A stretch of DNA of 29,040 bases, from positions 1-29,040 of the IMG/VR virus record IMGVR_UViG_3300021246_000037; one strand, written 5' to 3'. Source of the DNA: a virus. Position 1 is the first letter of the stretch; the number at the start of each line of letters is the position of its first letter. Of this stretch, positions 1 to 7,173 are shown piece after piece. Made by a program: the position numbers and the translations under genes. The notes under the pieces are model-generated. The model was not told the DNA's origin. It saw nothing but the letters and a program-made list of their open reading frames with translations, and searched no databases.

Positions 1-1
1 A

Positions 2-190
2 ATAGGAGATACTAAACTAATGAAGCCAGGGAAAAACTATAAGTTTAAAGGAAAAAAGGTTACAGAGTTTCCTATGGCTAAGAATGGATTAAGACAAGAA
101 CAAAAAGGTTTGGTTAATTTAGACAATCTACTTAACTTTACAAACTATAACAAACCACAACCAGGTGGATGGTTGAGCAAATATGAATAA
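2..190 (+). CDS. C-terminal end of a virion-type protein (5' partial)
   Basis: An open frame runs from the left edge of the window to TAA at 188-190, giving at least 62 residues. An internal ATG at 20 could be a start, but the frame stays open upstream, so this is probably the tail of a longer gene. The visible part is basic and polar (MKPGKNYKFKGKKV) and ends in PGGWLSKYE. An aromatic, Lys-rich ending of this kind is something I associate with structural proteins of Bacteroidota phages, but that is recall rather than proof. The stop overlaps the start of the HNH endonuclease gene at 183 by eight bases. The position before a large virion gene supports a structural role. Function not recognised. 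Confidence 0.55.
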   Translation: MGDTKLMKPGKNYKFKGKKVTEFPMAKNGLRQEQKGLVNLDNLLNFTNYNKPQPGGWLSKYE

Positions 191-193
191 TAT
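182..193 (+). repeat. Left junction copy of the TATGAA...TAATAT sequence flanking the HNH gene
   Basis: TATGAATAATAT holds the last codons of the upstream gene (SKYE, stop) and the ATG of the HNH gene. A near-copy with three extra A's, TATGAAAAATAATAT, lies at 828-842, where the HNH gene ends (NNYEK, stop) and the next gene starts. The pair brackets the inserted gene. The sequence is AT-rich and short, so chance similarity is possible. Confidence 0.4.
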
Positions 194-839
194 GATAGAA
201 TTTAAAGTTTGCAAATTATGCAAAGAAAAATTATCTATTAATAATTTCTGGAAGAATCCAAGTATTAAAGATGGATATTTTAATAAATGTAAAATTTGTG
301 CAACTAAAGTATCAGATATAAATGCTTTAAAAGAACAAAAATATTTACAAGATAATTTATGGACTTGTTCAATTTGTAATATTACATTATCTTTAACTAA
401 AGAAAATTTTCACAAAAGAAATGATTCTATTACAGGATTTCAACATAGATGTAAAAAATGTTTAAATGCAGTGTCATCAAGAACAACAAGAAAAATAAAT
501 CATTCAAATTTAGATTTATTTTTAAAAGACATATTTCGCTTAGCTACTTATAGAAGTAAAAAGTCAAATAGAGAAAATGATATTTCTATAAAATTTTTAA
601 AAGAGTTGTGGGAAACTCAAAAAGGATTATGTGCATTAACTAATTTACCAATGCAACATTCTATAAGTAAAGGAAAATTATTTAATAACCTTAGCATAGA
701 TAGAATAGATTCTTCAAAAGGATATACAAAGAATAATATTCAATTGGTATGTAGCGTAGTTAACAGAATGAAATCAGATCTCTCATCAGAAGAGTTTTAT
801 AATATATGCAAATTAATAACAAATAATTATGAAAAATAA
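183..839 (+). CDS. Free-standing HNH homing endonuclease with N-terminal zinc fingers
   Basis: A 218-aa protein likely to cut double-stranded DNA at a specific site and spread its own gene by recombination. Two Cys4 clusters are visible: C10/C13 with C36/C39, and C62/C65 with C90/C93, probably zinc-binding DNA-recognition fingers. A divergent HNH (beta-beta-alpha metal) core follows at about 141-200: KGLCALTN, then SIDRIDSSKGYTKNNIQLVC. The DRID...KGYTKNN pattern is the usual form in phage HNH enzymes where the first His is replaced. It lies between two virion genes. Its start overlaps the stop of the upstream gene by 8 bases, and its stop overlaps the start of the next gene at 829 by 11 bases, so expression is probably coupled to the late transcript. 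Cleavage activity and target are not known. Confidence 0.85.
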   Translation: MNNMIEFKVCKLCKEKLSINNFWKNPSIKDGYFNKCKICATKVSDINALKEQKYLQDNLWTCSICNITLSLTKENFHKRNDSITGFQHRCKKCLNAVSSRTTRKINHSNLDLFLKDIFRLATYRSKKSNRENDISIKFLKELWETQKGLCALTNLPMQHSISKGKLFNNLSIDRIDSSKGYTKNNIQLVCSVVNRMKSDLSSEEFYNICKLITNNYEK

Positions 840-842
840 TAT
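828..842 (+). repeat. Right junction copy of the TATGAA...TAATAT sequence flanking the HNH gene
   Basis: TATGAAAAATAATAT is the right-hand partner of TATGAATAATAT at 182-193. It contains the end of the HNH reading frame (TAA at 837-839) and the ATG at 829 of the 1218-aa virion gene. It would let the inserted gene replace the upstream stop while preserving the downstream start. Confidence 0.4.
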
Positions 843-3800
843 AAGTAATAAATTTATAAAAATTGCTGGTGTAAAGAACATCAAAGATTTCTACGCAAAA
901 TATCCAACAGAAGCAGCTTTCTTTAAAGCTCACCCTGAAGCAAAGGCATCTATTAAGAAAGCCCAGATTGGTGCTTATATAGGAGGTGGACGTACAACTA
1001 CTCCTAAACCAATTAGTTATCAGGATATGTATGATGAAGTGGACAAAGAACTTACTGGTACTACAGCAGCAGAAAGATTAGATATAGCAGAAAAGCAAGC
1101 AGCAATTGCTGCAGCATCTAAATCTTCTAGTTCTGAAAAATCTGGTGGAGGTGGTTTTGATATTGGTAGTCTTGCTTCAATGTTTGGTGGAGGTGGTGAA
1201 GGTGGTAAAGGAGGAGGTTCTGTTGGAGAAGGAATTATGTCAAGTGGTGGTTTTGGAGCTATAGGTGGAGGTATTGGAAGTGGAGGTATTAGTGGTGGTA
1301 GAAATGGAAAACATATTCCTAAAGCTCAAGTTGGAACAGATGTTAATGGTAATGGTATTCCAGATTATTTAGAAAACTCTCAATCAGTAGGTCAGTCACA
1401 GATGGGTCCACAAAATCAACCTGCTTCAATGTCTGGAATGCTACAACCTGCAGGATTAGCAAGTCTTCCTAAACAACAACCAAGTGCAGCAGTACCTACA
1501 GCACAACAAGTACAAGGTGGTAGTGGTAAGAGTGGTAGTTTAATGGACAGTATAGGAAAATATATTGGACCAGCTGCTGGAGTAATAAAAGGATTTGAAG
1601 CTATTGATAAACAAAGAGATGCAATGCATTCTGCTCAACAAGCAGAAAAGCTGACTGGTCTTGCATTACAAGCAGAAAAAAGTAAAACTAACAAAGCAAC
1701 AATAAATGAAAGAAAATACGTTAGACCAGAAGATAATATAATACAAGCTGGACAAATGTTTCCTACATATGGTGTAGGTACAAATGTACTTGGTAGTGCT
1801 AGAAATGGTATGAGGTTACAAGGTGGTGGAGAAATACAAAATACATATGCTCCTGATTATTTATATGATGATCTTGGTTATGAACCATTAAATGATTCTA
1901 ATGTAAAACAATATTATCATGGAGGAGGTATTCCAAGAGCAGAAGGTGGTGGTGGTTTTTCAAATTTTATGGGAGCAGGAGGTACAGATATTGCAACACA
2001 AGCTATTGGTCAAGGATTTGACAACAATGCAGGATACCAAATAGGTTCGTCTGTTGGAAACATTGTAAAGATGATTCCTGGTGTAGGAAGTGTAGTTGGA
2101 GCTATTGCTGCTCCAGTATTAGGTGCTATAGGAGGAACAATAGATAATGTTTTTGGTGATGGACGTGCTACAGCAAAAGCTGCTAACCAAGCTAAAAGAA
2201 ATATGGGAGCTATAAGCAATATGAAAACAGCCAGTGGAATACAAGCTGCTAATACTAGTGTAATGGAAGATGGTGGATGGGTTAGCAATGATTGGCAACC
2301 ACAAGTTATATCTTCATTTGGTGGTCTTAGTGAACAAGAAGTGTATGACTATGCACATGATGGAATGGAATCATTAAGAGCAGGAGGTCATATAAGAGGA
2401 GAATATCAACCTATTAGTAATAGAGGTATGGAACAATATGCTATGGGTGGTGAAGTGCAAACTACTTGGGGTGGACATGCTGAAACTATTTCACACAATC
2501 CATACATGCCAGGATCAGGTGAAACTATTATGTTCAGAGGAAAATCACATGATGAATCTGATGGTAATGGTAACACAGGTATAGGTGTTAAATATGGCAA
2601 GGGTGGACATGATAGTTATACAGACTATGCTGAATATGGAACTCAAGAAGCTGATGCTGATGTAGAAGTTGAAAGAGGAGAGCCAGCTGCAGAATTACAA
2701 GATGCTAATGGTGAAAAGAATTTAACAGTGTATGGTAATTTAAAAATCCCTAATCAATATATAGATCTTTTAGGAGATCCAAAAGCTAAAGGTAAGAAGT
2801 TTAAAAACTATATAGCTGAAATTTCTAAAGATGAAGCTAAGCAAAATAAAATTATAGAAGCATCTACAAATAAACTTAATGCATTAAAACCACAAACTCA
2901 ATTTGATAAATTAAAATTAACTTCTTTACAAGCTAGTATACAAGGAGCTAATATGAAACTTAAAGATATAGCTGACAAGAAAATTAATGCAGCTCATTTA
3001 CAAAATGCTATTAATGATACAGCAGAAGAAAATGGATTAGTTGCTGATGATCTTGCAAGAGGTAAAGTGAAGTTTGATAAAGAAGCTTTACAAGATTATG
3101 CTGAATATGGTAAGACAATTAAAAAAGCTAAAGATGGTGTAACAACAGATGATGATGGTAAAAAAATTAGCAAAGCTGAAAGAGATAGAAGACTTAAGTC
3201 AGGTAAATGGAAAGTTGATCCTTCTAATCCTAATAGAATTTATTCTGTAGAATCTAAAAGTGGTACTAGTGATAAAAAGAAATCTGCAACTGCTATGGAT
3301 AAGATTCCTGTACAGAAATTAGATAAAAATACAGGATTTGCAGGAGGAGTAACAAAAGAAAAATTTGAAGAATTTAAAAAAAGATTTTCTGATTATCCTG
3401 GCATAGATAAGTTAGATCAAAAAGATCCAATGAGCTTACAAGACTTTAAAACTTGGGCTAATAATAAAGCTAAAGAAACAGGATCAACAGCTCGTATATT
3501 AGATGATCCTAAAACTAAAAGTAACCCACAAGGACTTCCTATTTTTGGTGATCAATTTCTTAGCTTTACTTTAGATGAATCTGAAAAAGAAACTCCAGGA
3601 TCTTCTACATCAGATTATGTAGACGTAGAAGATGAAGATAAAGTGTATGATGTAAATGCTCAAAAAAGAAATCCTTGGGTAGATCTTGCAGGACAAGTGC
3701 TTCCTTTCTTTAGACCTACAGATCAAGAACCATTTGATTATGCACAACTATATCCAGAAATGTATGCTTTAGGAAGTAATCAACTAGAGCCTGTACAAGC

Positions 3801-4485
3801 ACAAGGTTATCAACCTGAACTTGCTACACCATATGATATTTCATATCAAGATATGTTAAATGCAAATCAAGCTGATTATAATGCAACGCAGAAACTAGTT
3901 GGATATAATCCAGCTGCTCAATCAATATTGAATGCTCAGAAATATGCTGCTAATGAAAAAGTTCTTGGAGAACAGTTTAGAGCTAATCAAGCAATGCAAA
4001 TGGGTGTATATGATGAGAATAGAAAAACATTAAATGATGCTAAACTTAAGAACTTAGCAATCTATGATAAACAATATGAAAGACAAGCACAAGCTAAGAG
4101 TAATACAAAAGCTGTTACACAAGCTGCATTGAATTCTATTGCTGATAAATATGCTAAACATAAACTTGAGAATAGAACACTTGGTGTATATGAAAACTTA
4201 TACAACTACAGATATGATCCATCAGGAAGAGCTATAAATATGAATGCTCCTTGGCAAGCTAACCTTCCTAATCTATACGATAAAGGTAACAGAACTGCTA
4301 ATATGCGTGCTGTATATGATAGCCAAGGAAACTTTTTACGATACGAACCTATTGAGGAAACTAAAACAGTTACTGATGAAACATTAGAAGCTGCAGGTAA
4401 AACTCCTAACACTGTTGCTAAAAAGAATGGTGGTTCTACAAAAGCTAAAAATGGTTCTATTGTAAGTGCATACAAAAATTTATAA
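829..4485 (+). CDS. Large Gly-rich virion structural protein, crAss-like type
   Basis: A 1218-aa protein, probably part of the particle. No enzyme motif is visible. After a short N-terminal part with FYAKYPTEAAFFKAHPEA (about 19-36) comes a Gly-rich low-complexity stretch (about 105-160). Next is an EF-hand-like loop, DVNGNGIPDYLE (171-182), that could bind calcium. A hydrophobic Gly/Ala-rich segment lies near 400-440. A module GETIMFRGKSHDE (about 564-576) follows, then VEVERGEP and NLTVYGNLKIP (about 612-645); I recall this pattern from virion proteins of Bacteroidota phages. The rest is mainly helical and charged, rich in Gln/Asn/Ala toward the end, and finishes in NGSIVSAYKNL. The start at 829 overlaps the HNH stop, and no Shine-Dalgarno sequence precedes it. 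A terminator follows 15 bases after the stop. The structural role is inferred from context and recall; the exact place in the virion is unknown. Confidence 0.7.
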   Translation: MKNNISNKFIKIAGVKNIKDFYAKYPTEAAFFKAHPEAKASIKKAQIGAYIGGGRTTTPKPISYQDMYDEVDKELTGTTAAERLDIAEKQAAIAAASKSSSSEKSGGGGFDIGSLASMFGGGGEGGKGGGSVGEGIMSSGGFGAIGGGIGSGGISGGRNGKHIPKAQVGTDVNGNGIPDYLENSQSVGQSQMGPQNQPASMSGMLQPAGLASLPKQQPSAAVPTAQQVQGGSGKSGSLMDSIGKYIGPAAGVIKGFEAIDKQRDAMHSAQQAEKLTGLALQAEKSKTNKATINERKYVRPEDNIIQAGQMFPTYGVGTNVLGSARNGMRLQGGGEIQNTYAPDYLYDDLGYEPLNDSNVKQYYHGGGIPRAEGGGGFSNFMGAGGTDIATQAIGQGFDNNAGYQIGSSVGNIVKMIPGVGSVVGAIAAPVLGAIGGTIDNVFGDGRATAKAANQAKRNMGAISNMKTASGIQAANTSVMEDGGWVSNDWQPQVISSFGGLSEQEVYDYAHDGMESLRAGGHIRGEYQPISNRGMEQYAMGGEVQTTWGGHAETISHNPYMPGSGETIMFRGKSHDESDGNGNTGIGVKYGKGGHDSYTDYAEYGTQEADADVEVERGEPAAELQDANGEKNLTVYGNLKIPNQYIDLLGDPKAKGKKFKNYIAEISKDEAKQNKIIEASTNKLNALKPQTQFDKLKLTSLQASIQGANMKLKDIADKKINAAHLQNAINDTAEENGLVADDLARGKVKFDKEALQDYAEYGKTIKKAKDGVTTDDDGKKISKAERDRRLKSGKWKVDPSNPNRIYSVESKSGTSDKKKSATAMDKIPVQKLDKNTGFAGGVTKEKFEEFKKRFSDYPGIDKLDQKDPMSLQDFKTWANNKAKETGSTARILDDPKTKSNPQGLPIFGDQFLSFTLDESEKETPGSSTSDYVDVEDEDKVYDVNAQKRNPWVDLAGQVLPFFRPTDQEPFDYAQLYPEMYALGSNQLEPVQAQGYQPELATPYDISYQDMLNANQADYNATQKLVGYNPAAQSILNAQKYAANEKVLGEQFRANQAMQMGVYDENRKTLNDAKLKNLAIYDKQYERQAQAKSNTKAVTQAALNSIADKYAKHKLENRTLGVYENLYNYRYDPSGRAINMNAPWQANLPNLYDKGNRTANMRAVYDSQGNFLRYEPIEETKTVTDETLEAAGKTPNTVAKKNGGSTKAKNGSIVSAYKNL

Positions 4486-4500
4486 CTATTTTAATTATAA

Positions 4501-4545
4501 AGAATTACCAGTATTTATTATAAGTATTGGTAGTTCTAATTTTTT
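4501..4545 (+). terminator. Rho-independent terminator
   Basis: Bases 4501-4516 (AGAATTACCAGTATTT) pair with 4522-4537 (AAGTATTGGTAGTTCT) over 16 positions around a 5-base loop, followed by T's at 4540-4545. Three of the pairs are G-U wobbles in the + strand RNA and would be A-C mismatches in the other strand, so the hairpin is built for the + transcript. It lies right after the 1218-aa gene. Confidence 0.85.
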
Positions 4546-4557
4546 CTATTAAATTTG
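4527..4557 (+). promoter_or_regulatory. Candidate Bacteroidota-type promoter for the giant-gene operon
   Basis: TAAATTTG at 4550-4557 fits the Bacteroidota -7 element TAnnTTTG. TTG at 4527-4529 lies 20 bases upstream and can serve as the -33 element; it is inside the right arm of the terminator hairpin. Transcription would start near 4562-4565, leaving a leader of about 35 bases before the ATG at 4598. A small hairpin GCATG/CATGC (4564-4568 with 4576-4580) would then sit at the very 5' end of the mRNA. Not tested experimentally; AT-rich DNA makes chance matches common. Confidence 0.55.
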
Positions 4558-4597
4558 CTAATGGCATGTGACAAGCATGCAATAAAATAAAAAGATT

Positions 4598-7156
4598 ATG
4601 GCATCATTTACAGATAATCCTCAAGCACTTACCAATTTTAATCCATATGTAGCTCAACTTCCTGTTGAAGCAATGGTTCAAGTTGGTATGCAAAAACAAA
4701 AACAATACGATGAGGGTATACAAAAGATACAAACAAACATTGATAACATTGCAGGACTTGATATTGCTAAAGATTCAGATAGAGCATATTTACAATCAAA
4801 AATTAATCAATTAGGTAATGACACAAGAATTTTTGCAATGTCAGATTTTTCTAATGCACAATTAGTTAACTCTGTAAATGGAATGACAAATCAAATTATA
4901 AAAGATCCTAATGTTCAAAATGCTGTATCTTCTACAGCAAAGCTTAGAAAAGAACAATCATTTATGGAAGAACAAAGAAAGGCTGGAAAGTCTTCTCCTG
5001 CAAATGAATGGGATTTTAACTTACAAGCAAACGATTGGTTAAACTCTTCAAAAGTAGGAGAGTCTTTCTCAGGTAGATATACTCCTTATACAGATGTTCA
5101 AAAAAAATATTTTGAAGTTTTAAAATCATTACATTCTGATTTAACAGAACAGGATATTCCTTATGTTATTGAGAATGGTAAAGTTAATTACGATAAAACT
5201 GCTGCAGCAATGCAAAGGATAAGTAAGGAAACTGTATCAAAAGAAAAAATAGAAAATGCTTTACGTTCTAGTTTAACACCAACTGAATTACAACAATTAT
5301 CTATAGATGGTAGATATACATTTAAAGATGATACACCTGAACAATTAGCTAATCAAGCTACAAAAAAATATTCATTAGGTATAGAAAAGAATAATGAAAA
5401 AATTAAAGAGTTACAAGGTTTTGCAAATTTAAATACTGCTAGACCTGCAATAAGAGACAAAGCTTTAAAAGTAATTGCAGAACTAGAAAAAAACAATGAG
5501 CAATTAAATTTACAATTAATTGAAGAACATGACTATGCAATTTCTAATCCAGAGAATGCAAAGATTTTATTATATAAAAACAGTTCAATTGAACAGTTTG
5601 CTACAGCAAATGCATGGGAACATAATAAAGAAAATGTTATGACTAACCCAATACAACAACAAGATAACTGGGAAAGAACTTTTGCACAAGAACAAACTAA
5701 ATTAAATCTTCTTATTTCTGATTCTGCTTGGGATAAGAAAATGGATATTCTTAATTATAATTTAAAAGTACAAGAAGCAACTACAGCTGCTGCAAAAGCT
5801 AAAGCTAAAGAAAAAGGAGAGGTGGGAGAGTTTGCTACTTTTATGGGAGTTGATACTGATCTTGGAGATCCTTTTAAAACTGCAGCAAGTAGTTTAAATA
5901 ATTTAAAACAAAGTGGAGATGATATATATAACTCTCTTATGCAAAAGACTGGTGCAACTAAAAATCAAATTAGAAATGCAGTGAATGCTTATCAATCTGG
6001 AGACAAGATGAAATATGCAGAAGCAGTAAAAGTTATACCTGTTCAATATAGAAATCAAGTTGAAAAACTTGTAAATATAAGAGAAGGTATAAGAATTTCT
6101 TCATCAGCATTAACTACAGCAGAAACAATTGCAAATAATTCTAAAGAAGTAAGAAATTTAAAATTAAAATTTGATAACGAAACTAAGAGTTTAGGAAATA
6201 TAACAATTAATACAAAATCAGGAGCTGTATCGTTTACACCAGAAGAAATTGCTTCTTTTTTAGCTAAACAAAAAAGAGTAGGATATGGAGGCAGCCCTTA
6301 CACAGGACAAGCTTTTGGTTATACTGAATACACTTCTCCTTTAAATGATAAAGAGAAAAAATTATCTACTCATAAATTTACAACAGAAGAAACTAATAAA
6401 TACAATAAATTTAGAGCTATTATAGAAAAAACTAATTCTGATTTAATTACTACTAGAGAAAGAATAAAATATCAAGAATTCAATAAGCTTAATCAAAAAT
6501 GGATGCCAAAATTAGCTGATATTAATGTAGGTAGTGGAGAAGATGATAACTCTAGACAGTTTTATGAAAATGTTGCAACTAACTTATTAATGGGTAACCT
6601 TAAAGAATTTGCAGGAATACAAGGAGGAAATAGATATTCTACTGAAGATGAAAGAGAAACATTGATGGGAATTTATGGTACAGATGGTAAAAAGAATTTA
6701 CAATATAAATTATTTGAACAAGGAGATGACAAGGTGTTAGTTGTAGTAAATGGAAATGATGTATATAGATTACCTATGAGAGAAGAGCAATACAAACAAC
6801 TTCCTATTGATACAGATACTAAATATAGAGATGTTAGAAATGCACAAAAAGCTCAAGGTGGAACAACAAATAACACAGGACTTTTCCAAGACTCTTGGTA
6901 CAAAAAAAGCAGTTTTCCTAAAACCACTTTAAACGTTAAAGGAGATTTAGTAACTGGAGATGGTGAAAATCAATTTGTTACATTGAGAATAAATACACCT
7001 AGAGGAGTGGCTGTTATTTCTCTTGATTCTGAATTTGATTCAGCAGAAAATGCTGAATTGTTTTTTAAAAATATCACAGATAAAGATTTAATAAACGCAG
7101 TCATGAGATCATCAGATGATGTAGTTTCCCCACAAATAAAAGCATTGTTTAAATAA
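4598..7156 (+). CDS. Putative virion cargo or internal structural protein (852 aa)
   Basis: No catalytic motif is seen. The N-terminus (NFNPYVAQLPVEAMVQVGMQ, then YDEGIQKIQTNIDNIAGLDI) resembles a family I recall just upstream of the giant RNA polymerase genes in crAss-like and related Bacteroidota phages. The first 550 or so residues are mainly helical and rich in Gln, Lys and Glu, with coiled-coil-like stretches (about 255-300). The last 200 residues look more beta-rich (KVLVVVNGNDVYRLP near 710). It is the first gene after the terminator and candidate promoter, and is followed after 17 bases by the 4463-aa gene, so the two are probably co-transcribed. The leader before its ATG is A-rich (AATAAAATAAAAAG) with no Shine-Dalgarno sequence. 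A packaged, internal role is an inference from the neighbours. Confidence 0.6.
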   Translation: MASFTDNPQALTNFNPYVAQLPVEAMVQVGMQKQKQYDEGIQKIQTNIDNIAGLDIAKDSDRAYLQSKINQLGNDTRIFAMSDFSNAQLVNSVNGMTNQIIKDPNVQNAVSSTAKLRKEQSFMEEQRKAGKSSPANEWDFNLQANDWLNSSKVGESFSGRYTPYTDVQKKYFEVLKSLHSDLTEQDIPYVIENGKVNYDKTAAAMQRISKETVSKEKIENALRSSLTPTELQQLSIDGRYTFKDDTPEQLANQATKKYSLGIEKNNEKIKELQGFANLNTARPAIRDKALKVIAELEKNNEQLNLQLIEEHDYAISNPENAKILLYKNSSIEQFATANAWEHNKENVMTNPIQQQDNWERTFAQEQTKLNLLISDSAWDKKMDILNYNLKVQEATTAAAKAKAKEKGEVGEFATFMGVDTDLGDPFKTAASSLNNLKQSGDDIYNSLMQKTGATKNQIRNAVNAYQSGDKMKYAEAVKVIPVQYRNQVEKLVNIREGIRISSSALTTAETIANNSKEVRNLKLKFDNETKSLGNITINTKSGAVSFTPEEIASFLAKQKRVGYGGSPYTGQAFGYTEYTSPLNDKEKKLSTHKFTTEETNKYNKFRAIIEKTNSDLITTRERIKYQEFNKLNQKWMPKLADINVGSGEDDNSRQFYENVATNLLMGNLKEFAGIQGGNRYSTEDERETLMGIYGTDGKKNLQYKLFEQGDDKVLVVVNGNDVYRLPMREEQYKQLPIDTDTKYRDVRNAQKAQGGTTNNTGLFQDSWYKKSSFPKTTLNVKGDLVTGDGENQFVTLRINTPRGVAVISLDSEFDSAENAELFFKNITDKDLINAVMRSSDDVVSPQIKALFK

Positions 7157-7173
7157 AACTAAAAAATATTATT

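Noticed and set aside
158-175. Hairpin CAACCA/TGGTTG before the HNH start
   Set aside because: The stem is only six pairs, has no T-run, and lies inside the coding end of the upstream gene (PQPGGWL), which explains the bases.
1140-1310. Collagen-like tail-fibre repeat in the 1218-aa protein
   Set aside because: The glycine-rich stretch lacks a regular Gly-X-Y period, so it is called low-complexity only.
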